Source: Deltaproteobacteria bacterium
GTDB taxonomy: Bacteria > Desulfobacterota > GWC2-55-46
Assembly (NCBI GenBank): GCA_020846435.1
Contig: JADLDY010000012.1
Coordinates: 19,848-83,847, forward strand
Reading direction: 5' to 3'
Length of the DNA stretch: 64,000 nucleotides
Shown here: one piece after another, positions 8,547 through 17,998 of the stretch
Layout of the letters: each line of letters begins with the position of its first letter
Position numbering within the stretch: the first letter of the stretch is position 1
Program-made: the position numbers and the translations under genes
Notes under the pieces: generated by a model
Told to the model about the DNA's origin: nothing
Database searches by the model: none
The model's input: only the letters and a program-made list of their open reading frames with translations

Positions 8547-8993
8547 TTATTCTTCTTTTGTTACGTCTACGGTGACGCTGGCGACTACCTGGGAGAGGAG
8601 CTTCACTGATACCTTGTGCTGCCCGAGAGCCTTTATGTGGTCGGGGAGGACTATGCTCTTCCTCTCGACCTCAAAGCCCTTGGCCTTGAGCCCTTCCTCA
8701 ATGTCGTGAGCCGTGACCGAGCCGAAAAGCTTGCCTTCATCGGAGGTCTTTCTCGCGAACGAGAGAGATACCGCGTCGAGCTTCGCCTTCAACGCCTCGG
8801 CTGACTCCCTCAGTACCTGCAGCTTCTTGAGGTGCGCGCCTTTTTCCGCTTCGAACTGCTTCAGGTTGCCCGGAGTCGCTTCAGCCGCCAGACCCCTCGG
8901 TATGAGGTAGTTGCGGCCGTAGCCCGGGGCGACCCTTACTATGTCACCGAATGTGCCGAGGTTTTCGACCTCGCTCTTCAATATTATCCTCAT
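8547..8993 (-). CDS. rplI: 50S ribosomal protein L9
   Basis: L9 binds 23S rRNA domain V. The 148-residue protein starts MRIILKSEVENLG, with the N-terminal signature GDIVRVAPGYGRNYLIPRGLA and the long connecting helix before the C-terminal domain (LFGSVTAHDIEEGL). The family start was chosen over an in-frame ATG 45 bases upstream that lies inside the rpsR gene. It is 10 bases downstream of rpsR. Confidence 0.97.
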   Translation of the reverse strand: MRIILKSEVENLGTFGDIVRVAPGYGRNYLIPRGLAAEATPGNLKQFEAEKGAHLKKLQVLRESAEALKAKLDAVSLSFARKTSDEGKLFGSVTAHDIEEGLKAKGFEVERKSIVLPDHIKALGQHKVSVKLLSQVVASVTVDVTKEE

Positions 8994-9003
8994 GGCAAAG
9001 CTC

Positions 9004-9327
9004 CTAAATGCTCGTAGTGGTGAACGGCAGGATGGCAAGGCTTCTCGCCTGCTTTATGGCGTTGCATACCACCCTCTGGTGCTTGGCGCAGGTTCCGGAG
9101 ATCCTGCGGGGGACTATCCTGCCCCTTTCGGTAACATAAGGCCTCAGGGCCTTCGCGTCCTTGTAGTCAATGCCGAGTTCCCTGTTCTTGCAGAAACGGC
9201 ATACCTTTTTCCTCTGATAGGGCCTTCTGTCGCCGCCCGGGCCGCCCGGACGTCCGCCCGGCCTGTCGCCTCTCGGTCTTTCCGGTCTATCGGGCCTTTC
9301 GGGCCTTGATGGTCTCTCGTCAGCCAT
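9004..9327 (-). CDS. rpsR: 30S ribosomal protein S18 with Arg/Pro/Gly-rich N-terminal extension
   Basis: The conserved S18 core ([20 protein letters not shown] through [21 protein letters not shown]) occupies residues 39-100 of 107. It retains the zinc-type Cys pair CRFC and a third Cys. Residues 4-37 are a low-complexity tail of RPERPDR and PGGRPGG repeats that is much longer than the short leader of E. coli S18 and should be disordered and basic. The start codon overlaps the rpsF stop by one base, consistent with coupled synthesis of the S6-S18 pair. Confidence 0.96.
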   Translation of the reverse strand: MADERPSRPERPDRPERPRGDRPGGRPGGPGGDRRPYQRKKVCRFCKNRELGIDYKDAKALRPYVTERGRIVPRRISGTCAKHQRVVCNAIKQARSLAILPFTTTSI

Positions 9328-9740
9328 TATGCCTGCCCTCCTTCTACTTTTACTGCCGCTGCCGCTGTCACAGATCCTGCCTTGGCGTCGGCTTTCGCCT
9401 TGGCCTTGGCCGCTCTCGCTTCAGAGTCGGCTTTCGCCTTCACAGCCTTCTTCGTCGTGATTATCCTGACGGTCTGCTGGCGCAGCACGTCCTCGTTGAG
9501 GCCCAGGATTCTGTCGACTTCCTTGCTGGCTTCCGGAGCGCTCATGTAGTCGAGGACGAAGTAGAAGCCCTCGTTCTTTTTCTGAATGGGATAGGCAAGC
9601 CTTCTCCTGCCCCACTCGTCGACCTTTGTTACGGTCGCGCCAGAGCCCTCGAGCGATGACGTGGCTTTCTGGATGATGCCTTTGATGACATCTTCCGCCG
9701 CGTCGGGCCTGACGATACAGACTGTCTCGTACCTGTTCAT
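9327..9740 (-). CDS. rpsF: 30S ribosomal protein S6 with Ala/Lys-rich tail
   Basis: S6 forms a heterodimer with S18 on the small subunit. The fold is covered by residues 1-96 ([19 protein letters not shown], then [20 protein letters not shown] and [10 protein letters not shown]). Residues 97-137 are an alanine/lysine-rich extension ([20 protein letters not shown]). First gene of the rpsF-rpsR-rplI(-dnaB) transcript, with a promoter about 125 bases upstream and a GC-rich leader. Confidence 0.96.
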   Translation of the reverse strand: MNRYETVCIVRPDAAEDVIKGIIQKATSSLEGSGATVTKVDEWGRRRLAYPIQKKNEGFYFVLDYMSAPEASKEVDRILGLNEDVLRQQTVRIITTKKAVKAKADSEARAAKAKAKADAKAGSVTAAAAVKVEGGQA

Positions 9741-9864
9741 GTTTCCTCCTTCTGGTTCCCCGGGTACTTCCGGGTTCGCCCCATGGGGGGCAAGGTGGTG
9801 GTTGGTATTTTCCGGCGGCAGAGCTTGCCGGGGTGCGTGCCTTCACGCACTCATGGAAACAAGT

Positions 9865-9893
9865 TTTATACTATTTCCGGGAGAAAGTAGCAA
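9865..9893 (-). promoter_or_regulatory. Probable promoter of rpsF operon
   Basis: On the minus strand TTGCTA (9888-9893) and TATAAA (9865-9870) are 17 bases apart. Initiation would give a leader of about 115 bases before rpsF, containing GC-rich segments around 9800-9840 that could form the hairpin seen in S6:S18-binding leaders. Confidence 0.55.
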
Positions 9894-10019
9894 GGTTTTT
9901 GTTTAAAAAGGCAAGACGGGGGGATATCCTGAAACAGCGTAGAAAAAGCTGTTTTCCCAGCCGTGGAGGAAAAAGGTCTTTAAAAAGGGGCGTTAGGGTG
10001 GGCGCCGCCCACACTGTCT

Positions 10020-10103
10020 GTCATTCTGAGCGTAGCGAAGAATCTGCTTTATATTCAGCCAGATACGAGATTCTTAGGTCGCTGCGCTTCCTCAGAATGA
10101 CAA
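10020..10103. repeat. REP-like inverted repeat (cattctgag / ctcagaatg type)
   Basis: Left arm gtcattctgagcgtagcgaa, right arm ending cgcttcctcagaatgaca. It is flanked at 10105-10195 by two face-to-face copies of the 'cccctctttttaaagagggg' / 'ccccctttagaaaggggg' units also seen at 5186-5397. The 459-base gap 9741-10199 otherwise holds the rpsF promoter and leader and no gene that I can support. Confidence 0.85.
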
Positions 10104-10199
10104 TTCTACCCCTCTTTTTTAAAGAGGGGATAGGGGAGGTTAGTCTGAAAAATCGATAATCCCCCTCAATCCCCCTTTAGAAAGGGGGAAGTTAAACGC

Positions 10200-10688
10200 T
10201 CAGATGCCTTTGGCCCTTTGGCGCGCTTTTTTCCCGAAGAGCTCCTTGTGCTTGCCGAGGTAGTAGACGACCGCGATGTTGATGACGAGGATCGTGACCT
10301 TTAGCGCGCTTACGCTCTCCATGACCTCGTAGAGCTCAAAGGGTATGAGGGCCCCTGTCGCGGCGACTGTAAGCCATTCTGCCCACCGCTGCCTGTAATG
10401 CAGCCCGACCGCCTCGACGCAGTTCACGACCCCGATGGCGAAGACGGTGATCGTTATGCCGAGCATCGTGTCGTTTCCAAGGGCTCCGGCCCTGTCGATG
10501 AGCGAGCTTATCAGTCTGTTGTCAGGGTCGATGTTGAAGTTTATGGCGAGAGTGGTGAATGAATCAATAGTGCCTTTGGCGTCGAGGAAGTAGTAGAAGC
10601 TCGCGGCGGCCGAGGCCTCCATGAGCCCCATGAGGGCCTTGTAGGCGATTATGAAACGCAGGAAGTTTTCGCCTTTGCGTTTTCGCAC
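10200..10688 (-). CDS. DUF2127 family membrane protein
   Basis: A 162-residue protein with about four hydrophobic segments (residues 10-30, 60-85, 92-112 and 128-148). It begins [21 protein letters not shown], the usual start of DUF2127 proteins (R-x-I-A-x-K-x-x-x-G). The start is GTG overlapping the hisF stop (TAGTG); a longer frame inside hisF is not needed. Function unknown, probably in the inner membrane. It is translationally coupled to the histidine operon, although no role in histidine synthesis is known. Confidence 0.82.
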   Translation of the reverse strand: MRKRKGENFLRFIIAYKALMGLMEASAAASFYYFLDAKGTIDSFTTLAINFNIDPDNRLISSLIDRAGALGNDTMLGITITVFAIGVVNCVEAVGLHYRQRWAEWLTVAATGALIPFELYEVMESVSALKVTILVINIAVVYYLGKHKELFGKKARQRAKGI

Positions 10689-11455
10689 TATTTCTCCGGC
10701 GGCCTTACGCGTATCCCCCTTTTCAGGAGGTACTCCTTTGTCTCCGGTATGGTAAAGACGCCAAAGTGGAATATCGAGGCCGCGAGCGCGGCGTCGGCAA
10801 GCCCTTCGGTGAAGGCCTCTCTGATATGTTCGAGGGTACCGGCTCCGCCTGAGGCGATTATCGGTATTGAGGTCGCTTTTGAAACGGAGCTTGTGAGTTC
10901 GAGGTCGTACCCGTCTTTTCTTCCGTCCCTGTCCATGCTGGTAAGGAGTATCTCTCCGGCGCCGTATGACTCCATCTTCTTCGCCCATTCGACTACATCG
11001 AGGCCCCGGGCTTTTCTGCCGCCGTGAGTGTAGACCTCCCAGCCTGCGTCAACGCGCCTCTTGGCGTCTATCGCGACGACTATGCACTGGCTGCCGAAAC
11101 GCTCGGAAGCCCTCCTGACGAAGTCCGGGTCTTCGACCGCCGTGGTGTTTATCGATACCTTGTCCGTGCCTGCCCTTAGGAGCTCTTTTATATCGTCGAG
11201 CGTTCTTATCCCTCCGCCGACGGTCAACGGCATGAACACGTCAGATGCGGTCTTCTCGACGACATCGAGTATGGTCTTCCTTTTTTCATGGGAAGCCGTT
11301 ATGTCGAGGAAGACGAGCTCGTCCGCGCCCTGGGCCTCGTATGCCTTGGCAGACTCGACCGGGTCTCCGGCGTCCCTGAGCTCGACGAAGCTCACGCCCT
11401 TTACGACCCGTCCGTCCTTGACATCAAGGCACGGTATTATGCGCTTTGTAAGCAT
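10688..11455 (-). CDS. hisF: Imidazole glycerol phosphate synthase, cyclase subunit
   Basis: HisF combines PRFAR with ammonia from HisH to give IGP and AICAR. The 255-residue (beta/alpha)8 barrel has catalytic Asp in [13 protein letters not shown] and in [14 protein letters not shown], and phosphate loops [11 protein letters not shown] and ASGGAG. Its start overlaps the hisA stop by one base, and its stop overlaps the DUF2127 start. Confidence 0.98.
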   Translation of the reverse strand: MLTKRIIPCLDVKDGRVVKGVSFVELRDAGDPVESAKAYEAQGADELVFLDITASHEKRKTILDVVEKTASDVFMPLTVGGGIRTLDDIKELLRAGTDKVSINTTAVEDPDFVRRASERFGSQCIVVAIDAKRRVDAGWEVYTHGGRKARGLDVVEWAKKMESYGAGEILLTSMDRDGRKDGYDLELTSSVSKATSIPIIASGGAGTLEHIREAFTEGLADAALAASIFHFGVFTIPETKEYLLKRGIRVRPPEK

Positions 11456-12177
11456 CAGAGTTTTGTTGCCGTCCTTATAGCTTCGCCAAGGTCGAGGTTG
11501 CCTGAGTAGAGAGCCTTGCCGACTATTATGCCCTCAAGGGGCACGCCTTTGTATGATTCGATGTCCTTGAGCGATGATATTCCGCCCGATGCCACGACAG
11601 GGATGTTGACCGACTTTGCCATCTCGGCCGTCGCTTCGACATTGGGCCCTTTGAGCATTCCGTCGCGGGATATGTCGGTGTAGATTATGCAGGCGACCCC
11701 CGCGCCTTCGAGCTTTTTCGCGAGCTCGGTCGCTTTCTGGCCTGTCACGGCCACCCACCCTTTTATGGCGACAAAGCCGTCTTTGGCGTCGATGCCGACG
11801 GCGACCCTGCCCGGGTATCTGGCGGTAAGAGCGGTCACGAGAGCGGGGTTTTCAATTGCCGCGGTCCCTATGATGATGCGCTTGACCTTCGGGTTTGAAA
11901 GGTACGCCTCGGCTGTCTTCTCGTCCCTTATGCCGCCGCCTATCTGCACGGGCACATCGATAGAGGAGGTTATCTTTTCTACCACGCCGAGGTTTTTAGG
12001 GTTGCCTTCGACGGCGCCGTCAAGGTCTACGAGGTGTATGACCTCTGCGCCGAGAGAGGCCCATTTTTTAGCGACTTCCCAGGGCTCGTCGGAATAGACG
12101 GTCTCCGCGTCCATCCTGCCCTGCGTGAGGCGTACGCACCTGCCGCCTTTTATGTCTATGGCCGGAAATATGATCAA
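11455..12177 (-). CDS. hisA: ProFAR isomerase (phosphoribosylformimino-5-aminoimidazole carboxamide ribotide isomerase)
   Basis: HisA performs the Amadori rearrangement of ProFAR to PRFAR. The 240-residue half-barrel-duplicated TIM barrel shows [14 protein letters not shown] (catalytic Asp), [21 protein letters not shown] (second Asp) and ASGGISSL. It overlaps hisF by one base and follows hisH at 13 bases. Confidence 0.98.
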   Translation of the reverse strand: MIIFPAIDIKGGRCVRLTQGRMDAETVYSDEPWEVAKKWASLGAEVIHLVDLDGAVEGNPKNLGVVEKITSSIDVPVQIGGGIRDEKTAEAYLSNPKVKRIIIGTAAIENPALVTALTARYPGRVAVGIDAKDGFVAIKGWVAVTGQKATELAKKLEGAGVACIIYTDISRDGMLKGPNVEATAEMAKSVNIPVVASGGISSLKDIESYKGVPLEGIIVGKALYSGNLDLGEAIRTATKL

Positions 12178-12190
12178 GTGGAGAAGCCTC

Positions 12191-12799
12191 CTAACGGATT
12201 GAGCTGAAGTTTTTCAGTACCCTGAGCCCGGCCTTCTGGCTCTTTTCAGGGTGGAACTGGCAGGCCATGACATTGCCGGCTTCTACGCTGCTCGTGAAAT
12301 CTATCCCGTAGCCGGTCGTCGTGAGGTCGACAGACCTGTCTTTCGGCACGGCAAAGTAAGAATGCACAAAGTAGAAGAACTCACCGTCTTTTATGCCTTC
12401 GAGGAGGAGAGAGTCCTTGGATTTTTTTATCTCATTCCAGCCCATGTGAGGCACCTTGAGGCCTGGCGTGTCCTTGAACCGCTCGACGCGCCCTTTTATG
12501 ACGCCGAGGCCCTTGTGCACGCCGAACTCGTCAGACTCCTCAAAGAGGAGCTGGAGGCCGAGGCAGATGCCGAGAAAGGGTTTTCCCTTTTCGATGGACT
12601 TCAATATGGGCTCCACGAGGCCGTACTCTTCGAGGTTCCTCATGCAGTCCTTGAACGCGCCTACTCCGGGCAGGACAATATGGCTCGCGTCCGCTATTAC
12701 CGATGGGTCGCGCGTGACAACCGCCTCGCTCCCGACCTTTTCAAAGGCCTTCGAGACGCTTCGGACATTGCCCATGTCGTAGTCGATTATGGCAATCAC
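12191..12799 (-). CDS. hisH: Imidazole glycerol phosphate synthase, glutaminase subunit
   Basis: HisH is a class I glutamine amidotransferase that supplies ammonia to HisF. The catalytic triad is visible: Cys in FLGICLGLQLLFE, and His/Glu in CQFHPEKSQ. I start it at GTG (VIAIIDYDMGNVRSV), which overlaps the hisB stop; this matches the family N-terminus and gives 202 residues. Confidence 0.97.
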   Translation of the reverse strand: MIAIIDYDMGNVRSVSKAFEKVGSEAVVTRDPSVIADASHIVLPGVGAFKDCMRNLEEYGLVEPILKSIEKGKPFLGICLGLQLLFEESDEFGVHKGLGVIKGRVERFKDTPGLKVPHMGWNEIKKSKDSLLLEGIKDGEFFYFVHSYFAVPKDRSVDLTTTGYGIDFTSSVEAGNVMACQFHPEKSQKAGLRVLKNFSSIR

Positions 12800-13422
12800 A
12801 GCTTGCCCTTGGTGGAAAGCACTCCCTTTATCCTCGGGTCCTTGGCGACGGCCATGCACAAGGCCCTTCCAAGGGCTTTGTATATAGACTCTATGGCGTG
12901 GTGGATGTCCTCGCCGTAATGCACCGTCACATGCAGGTCGAGCCCCGCGCTGTTCGAGAGGGCCTTCATGAACTCTTTCATGAGGCCCATGTCAAAGGCC
13001 TCTTCGACCTTGCCGGCCTTTATCGCCGCGTAGACCTTGTCGATTGCGAAGCTCGTAGCGCCGTTGTTGAATTTGAAGTACGGGCGGTTGCTTATGTCGA
13101 GTATGACGGTCGAAAGGGAGTCCATCATCGGGACGTTCGACGAGCCGCACCTTTTTATGCCGGTGTTGTTGCCGAGAGCTTTTTTGAGCGCTTCGCCGAG
13201 CGTTATGCCGATGTCCTCGACGGTGTGGTGAAAGTCTATTTCAGTGTCGCCGGCAGCGCGCACCTTGAGGTCAAAGAGGCCGTGCCTCGCGAAGTTAGTG
13301 AGCATGTGGTCGAGGAAGGGCACCGGCGTCTTTATGTCGCCCTTGCCGCTGCCGTCGAGGTTCAGCTCGACTGTTATGTCCGTCTCTCTCGTCTTCCTTG
13401 AGACCTTGGCCTTCCTCGCCAT
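12796..13422 (-). CDS. hisB: Imidazoleglycerol-phosphate dehydratase
   Basis: Mn-dependent dehydratase converting IGP to imidazole acetol phosphate. The 208-residue monofunctional form (no phosphatase domain) has the metal motifs FLDHMLTNFARHG, DFHHTVEDIGI and DIHHAIES. It lies between hisD (3-base gap) and hisH (overlap). Confidence 0.97.
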   Translation of the reverse strand: MARKAKVSRKTRETDITVELNLDGSGKGDIKTPVPFLDHMLTNFARHGLFDLKVRAAGDTEIDFHHTVEDIGITLGEALKKALGNNTGIKRCGSSNVPMMDSLSTVILDISNRPYFKFNNGATSFAIDKVYAAIKAGKVEEAFDMGLMKEFMKALSNSAGLDLHVTVHYGEDIHHAIESIYKALGRALCMAVAKDPRIKGVLSTKGKL

Positions 13423-13425
13423 AGT

Positions 13426-14724
13426 TTATCCCTTCCTCTTTTTAGCGAGCCTTGCGGCCGCGCTCAAGCCGTGGGCCTCCAGCCCTTCGAGGTCTGAAAA
13501 CCTCAATATGTCAGCCCCGTGTTTTTGTATGGCGTCTTTTGACAACCCTATGACGCTGGTCCTCTTCACGAAGTCGTAGACCCCGAGCGGAGAGGAAAAG
13601 CGCGCCGTCCCGCCTGTGGGCAGGGTGTGGTTCGGGCCTGCGAGGTAATCCCCCGCGGCTTCCGGCGTGTTCCGGCCGAGGAATATCGCTCCTGCGTTTC
13701 TTATGGAGCCGAGGAGCTCGAAAGGCTTTTCAACGAAGAGCTCGAGGTGCTCAGGGGCTATGCTGTTGGATATGGCGGCGGCGTTTTTCAAGTCTTTCGC
13801 GACGATGATGAGGCCGTACCTGTCCAGCGAGGCTTTTGCTATGTCGCGCCGCTTGAGCTTCTTGACCTGTCTGCCGACTTCCTTTGAGACGGCTTTTGCC
13901 ATCTCCAGAGAGGTGGTGACGAGGATGCTTGACGCAAGCTCGTCGTGCTCCGCCTGTGAAAGAAGGTCGGCCGCGATCCAGGATGCGTCCCCTGTGCCGT
14001 CGTTTATGATGAGTATCTCGCTCGGCCCGGCTATCATGTCGATGTCCACCGCGCCGAAGACGAGCCTCTTGGCTGTGGCAACAAAAATGTTGCCCGGCCC
14101 GGTTATTTTGTCGACCCTGGGAATTGACCTGGTGCCAAAAGCCAGGGCCGCTATTGCCTGCGCCCCGCCGACCCTGAATATCCTGTCTACACCCGCAAGA
14201 CAAGCCGCGGCCAACACATGGGGGTTGAGCCCGTCCTTGCCAGGAGGCGTGACCATTATTACTTCGTCGACTCCGGCCACTTTAGCGGGGATGGCGTTCA
14301 TGAGCACTGTCGATGGATAGGCGGCCTTGCCGCCCGGCACATATATTCCGGCCCTCTGCAAAGGGGTCACCCTTGAGCCTAAAATAGTGCCGTCGTCTTC
14401 GGTCGTGAACCAGGAATTCTCTATCTGTTTTTTGTGGAAGGATTCAATGCGGTTTGCCGCGAGCCTCATTAAATCGAGGTCGCTTTTAGAGACGGAGCGA
14501 AGCGCCTTTTCAGCCTCGGCCCGGGATACTTCGATAGACCCTTTGATGTCGGCCTTGTCAAAGCGCTTGGTGTACTCGACAAGGGCTTTGTCGCCTCTGG
14601 CCTTTACGGCGGCGATTATCTCTTTTACGGCCTCTTCAACGAGGGTCGTGTCCTGCTCGCCCCGCTTGAGTATCTCTGAAAGTAGGGGCTTGAAGCCCGC
14701 GTCAGTTGAGCCAATTATCCGCAT
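13426..14724 (-). CDS. hisD: Histidinol dehydrogenase
   Basis: Zn-dependent NAD enzyme catalysing the two final oxidations to histidine. The 432-residue product has YVPGGKAAYPSTVLM, the metal/catalytic region AGPSEILII, LLSQAEHD, and IAPEHLELF plus GPNHTLPTGGTARFSS. Canonical length and motifs. It is followed by hisB after three bases. Confidence 0.98.
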   Translation of the reverse strand: MRIIGSTDAGFKPLLSEILKRGEQDTTLVEEAVKEIIAAVKARGDKALVEYTKRFDKADIKGSIEVSRAEAEKALRSVSKSDLDLMRLAANRIESFHKKQIENSWFTTEDDGTILGSRVTPLQRAGIYVPGGKAAYPSTVLMNAIPAKVAGVDEVIMVTPPGKDGLNPHVLAAACLAGVDRIFRVGGAQAIAALAFGTRSIPRVDKITGPGNIFVATAKRLVFGAVDIDMIAGPSEILIINDGTGDASWIAADLLSQAEHDELASSILVTTSLEMAKAVSKEVGRQVKKLKRRDIAKASLDRYGLIIVAKDLKNAAAISNSIAPEHLELFVEKPFELLGSIRNAGAIFLGRNTPEAAGDYLAGPNHTLPTGGTARFSSPLGVYDFVKRTSVIGLSKDAIQKHGADILRFSDLEGLEAHGLSAAARLAKKRKG

Positions 14725-14758
14725 AATGGAAAGAGAGCCTTTTCGAGTTTTTCCGGAG

Positions 14759-15418
14759 TCAGAGCTTTGCCGCTTCGGCTACGGCCTTGCCAAGAGAATC
14801 GACGAGCGTCTTTACCATCCTGGGCTTTGTCTTGAGGCTCGCCCTGTTGCACACGAGCTTTGATGTGATGTTCATTATGTGCTCGACCTCGACAAGGCCG
14901 TTTTTTTTCAGTGTCTCGCCTGTCTGCACGAGGTCGACTATCCTCTCGGAAAGTCCGAGCAGCGGGGCGAGCTCTATGGAGCCGTAGAGCTTTATTATCT
15001 CGACCTGTATGCCCTTGGAGAGAAAATGCCTCAGGGTTATGTTCGGGTACTTGGTGGCGACCCTTATGTGCGTCCAGTGCTTCGGGTTGTCTTCTTCGCT
15101 CAGCTCTTTGGGCTCGGCGACCATCATCCTGCATACGCCTATGCCGAGATCGAGCGGCTCGTACAGGTCCTTGTCCTGCTCGAGCAAAACGTCTTTTCCG
15201 GCTATCCCGATGTCAGCCGCGCCGTACTCGACATAGGTCGGCACATCCTGGCTTCTTATTACCATGAACCTCAAGCCTTCCGCAATGCCCTCGAAGATGA
15301 GCCTGCGGTCGTCTTGCATGACCGGAGTTATGTCGATGCCGGCTTTCTTGAAGAGCACTGAGGCTTCTTTCAAGATCCTGCCCTTTGGAAGGGCTATCGT
15401 AAGGACGTCCTGACCCAT
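14759..15418 (-). CDS. hisG: ATP phosphoribosyltransferase, short form
   Basis: First step of histidine synthesis (ATP + PRPP). The 219-residue product is the short HisG_S type: IALPKGRILKEA, DIGIAGKDVLLE, and the PRPP loop ELAPLLGLSERIVDLVQTGETL. It lacks the C-terminal ACT-like regulatory domain of the long form. Short HisG enzymes normally need the HisZ regulatory subunit; no hisZ is in this window, so it should be encoded elsewhere. Opens the his block after murA. Confidence 0.96.
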   Translation of the reverse strand: MGQDVLTIALPKGRILKEASVLFKKAGIDITPVMQDDRRLIFEGIAEGLRFMVIRSQDVPTYVEYGAADIGIAGKDVLLEQDKDLYEPLDLGIGVCRMMVAEPKELSEEDNPKHWTHIRVATKYPNITLRHFLSKGIQVEIIKLYGSIELAPLLGLSERIVDLVQTGETLKKNGLVEVEHIMNITSKLVCNRASLKTKPRMVKTLVDSLGKAVAEAAKL

Positions 15419-15439
15419 TTATCTTCCTTCCCGGTGTGG

Positions 15440-16699
15440 TTACGCCTTGACCCTGTCTATTTTAGCGCCGAGGGCTCTCAGCTTGTCTTCTATCTTTTCG
15501 TAGCCCCTGTCGAGGTGGTATATCCTCGAGACTTCCGTCTTGCCGTCGGCAACCAAGCCGGCGAGTATGAGGGAGGCGCTGGCTCGCAGGTCGGTTGCCA
15601 TGAGAGGCGCGCCTGAGAGGTATTTTACGCCCCTCACGACAGCGCACTTGCCGTCTATGGTAATGTCCGCACCCATCCTCTTGAGTTCGCTTACATGCAT
15701 GAACCTGTTCTCGAATACCGTCTCGGTTATGACGGAAAGGCCGTTCGCGATCGTCATCATGGCCATTATCTGCGCCTGCATGTCGGTCGGGAACCCGGGG
15801 TGGGGGTGCGTTTTGACGTCGACGCTCCTTATCGGCCAGTCGCCGATGACGCGCACGCCGCCTTCTTCCTCTATGACCTCGGCCCCGGCTTCCCTGAGCT
15901 TCATGTTGAGGGCGTCGAGGCTCTTGTATGGGCAGTCTTTGATGAGGACATTGCCCCTTGTCATTGCGGCGGCGACCATGAAGGTTCCCGCTTCTATCCT
16001 GTCGGGAATGACCCTTATCTCCACGGCGTTGAGTTTTTCCACGCCTTCGATCTTTATCGTGTCTGTTCCGGCACCTGTTATCCTCGCGCCCATGGCGTTC
16101 AAGGCGTCGGCGAGGCAGACGACCTCTGGCTCGAGCGCGCAGTTCTCAAGTATGGTCGTACCTTCGGCGTGCACTGCCGCGAGCATGAGGTTCTCCGTGC
16201 CCGTGACGGTTATGGTGTCCATGTAGATTTTCGCGCCCTTGAGCTTTTCCGCCGTAACCGTCACATAGCCGTGCTCGATGACGATTTCCGCGCCCATGGC
16301 TTTCAAGCCTTTGAGGTGCAGGTCAATGGGGCGCGCGCCTATGGCGCACCCGCCCGGCAAAGAGACCCTCGCCCTCTTGAAGCGGGCGACAAGCGGGCCG
16401 AGGACCAGGACAGACGCCCTCATGGTTTTCACCAGCTCGTACGGGGCCTCAGGGGACGCGACATCCTTTGTGCGTATCTTTAAAATGTTGTTGCCCGGGT
16501 CTGTCTCTATGTCAGAGCCGAGGTGGTTGAGGAGTATCTTGAAGGTCTCTATGTCGCGGAGCTTGGGGACATTGGTGATGGTCAGCCAGCCGTCGACCAG
16601 AAGGGACGCCGCCATGAGCGGGAGTACCGCGTTTTTGGCCCCGCTTGCCGTTACTTCTCCTACGAGGCGGTTTCCGCCTTCGATGATTATCTTGTCCAT
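15440..16699 (-). CDS. murA: UDP-N-acetylglucosamine 1-carboxyvinyltransferase
   Basis: First committed step of peptidoglycan synthesis (PEP + UDP-GlcNAc), and the fosfomycin target. The 419-residue EPSP-synthase-fold protein starts [34 protein letters not shown], and has the fosfomycin-sensitive Cys in [14 protein letters not shown] and [12 protein letters not shown]. It is 21 bases upstream of hisG; upstream is a REP-like element rather than prmC. Confidence 0.98.
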   Translation of the reverse strand: MDKIIIEGGNRLVGEVTASGAKNAVLPLMAASLLVDGWLTITNVPKLRDIETFKILLNHLGSDIETDPGNNILKIRTKDVASPEAPYELVKTMRASVLVLGPLVARFKRARVSLPGGCAIGARPIDLHLKGLKAMGAEIVIEHGYVTVTAEKLKGAKIYMDTITVTGTENLMLAAVHAEGTTILENCALEPEVVCLADALNAMGARITGAGTDTIKIEGVEKLNAVEIRVIPDRIEAGTFMVAAAMTRGNVLIKDCPYKSLDALNMKLREAGAEVIEEEGGVRVIGDWPIRSVDVKTHPHPGFPTDMQAQIMAMMTIANGLSVITETVFENRFMHVSELKRMGADITIDGKCAVVRGVKYLSGAPLMATDLRASASLILAGLVADGKTEVSRIYHLDRGYEKIEDKLRALGAKIDRVKA

Positions 16700-16734
16700 G
16701 TTTAACCGTGATCCGTGTTTAGTTGAAGTTATTT

Positions 16735-16820
16735 GTCATTGCGAGGAGCGCATTCGCGACGAAGCAATCTCAGACTTATCTGGTAAGAAGCGAGATTGCT
16801 TCGCTGCGCTCGCAATGACG
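16735..16820. repeat. REP-like inverted repeat (cattgcgag / cgcaatgac type)
   Basis: Left arm gtcattgcgaggagcgcatt, right arm ending cgctgcgctcgcaatgacg, around a central cagacttatctggtaa. It fills the prfA-murA junction. Half-copies occur at 5145-5177 and 31761-31791. Confidence 0.85.
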
Positions 16821-16833
16821 GTCTGCGTGGCTC

Positions 16834-17907
16834 TTACGCCGCGCCCTGTTCCTTTAACGCTTCTGTCTGGTAGAAGCCTATGAGGTTGTCGGTCATCTCG
16901 TCGAGATCGCCTTCCATCACCTCTGAGAGCTTGTGAAGAGTGAGCCCTATCCTGTGGTCAGTGACCCTGTTCTGCGGGAAGTTGTATGTGCGTATCTTCT
17001 CCGACCTGTCTCCGGTGCCGACCTGGCTTCTTCTGTCGGCGGCTATCTGCTTTTGCTGCTCCTGCACCTTGGCGTCGAGTATCCTTGCCTTCAACACCCT
17101 GAACGCCTTTTCCCTGTTCTTGTGCTGGCTCTTCTCTTCCTGGCAGGTCACGACCGTGCCAGTGGGAAGGTGGGTCATCCTGACGGCGGTCTCGACCTTG
17201 TTTACGTTCTGGCCGCCGTGTCCGCCGGAGCGGTAGGTGTCGACTTTTATGTCGTCCATGCGGACATCGACCTCGACGTCTTCGGCTTCGGGCATGACCG
17301 CGACCGTGACCGTCGAGGTGTGCCTCCTGCCTGAGGCTTCAGTCTCGGGGACGCGCTGTACTCGGTGCACTCCGCTCTCGAACTTGAAGCGCGAATACGC
17401 GCCCTTGCCGATTATCTCGGCTATTACTTCCTTGACGCCGTTCAATCCGGTGGGGTTGATGTTCAATACATCGACCTTCCAGCCCTTGACCTCTGCGTAC
17501 CTCGAGTACATCCTGAAGAGCTCGGCCGCGAAGATGGCAGATTCGTCCCCGCCCGCGCCGGCCCTTATCTCGACGACTATGGAGCGGTCGTCGTTGGGGT
17601 CTTTGGGAAGGAGCATGACCTTGAGCTTTTTCGAGAGCTCTTCTTTGGCCTTCTGGAGGTTCGGGATCTCTTCCTTGGCGAGCTCCCTTAACTCTTCGTC
17701 GCGGCCTTCGAGTATCTGTTTGTTGCCCTCGAGCTCGCGGTCGACGGCTTTCATCTTCCTGTAGATCTCGACGATGTCATGCAATGAGGCGTGCTCTATG
17801 GCGTACTTCTGGTACAGCGCGGCATCTCCCGCCACATCGGGCAGGCCGAGGAGTTCTGAGAGTTCGTTATATCTTGCTTCGAGGTCTTCGAGTCGTTTTT
17901 CGATCAT
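16834..17907 (-). CDS. prfA: Peptide chain release factor 1
   Basis: Class I release factor for UAA/UAG. The 357-residue product has the tripeptide region [13 protein letters not shown] (P-x-T type, RF1), the GGQ loop [14 protein letters not shown], and the RF1 C-terminus. It lies between thyX and murA. In related genomes prmC, which methylates the GGQ glutamine, usually follows; here it is absent and a REP-like repeat takes its place. Confidence 0.97.
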   Translation of the reverse strand: MIEKRLEDLEARYNELSELLGLPDVAGDAALYQKYAIEHASLHDIVEIYRKMKAVDRELEGNKQILEGRDEELRELAKEEIPNLQKAKEELSKKLKVMLLPKDPNDDRSIVVEIRAGAGGDESAIFAAELFRMYSRYAEVKGWKVDVLNINPTGLNGVKEVIAEIIGKGAYSRFKFESGVHRVQRVPETEASGRRHTSTVTVAVMPEAEDVEVDVRMDDIKVDTYRSGGHGGQNVNKVETAVRMTHLPTGTVVTCQEEKSQHKNREKAFRVLKARILDAKVQEQQKQIAADRRSQVGTGDRSEKIRTYNFPQNRVTDHRIGLTLHKLSEVMEGDLDEMTDNLIGFYQTEALKEQGAA

Positions 17908-17998
17908 AAATAGTTGTGGCCGGGGTTAGTGGCCGTGATGAAAGGGTTCGATTGCGAAATAATATTTAACGCTGAAAGATATTTTAATTTTTCCGGTT

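Noticed and set aside
10688..10988. Longer form of the DUF2127 protein starting inside hisF
   Set aside because: The extra residues are an Arg-rich out-of-frame reading of hisF; the GTG start overlapping the hisF stop is sufficient.
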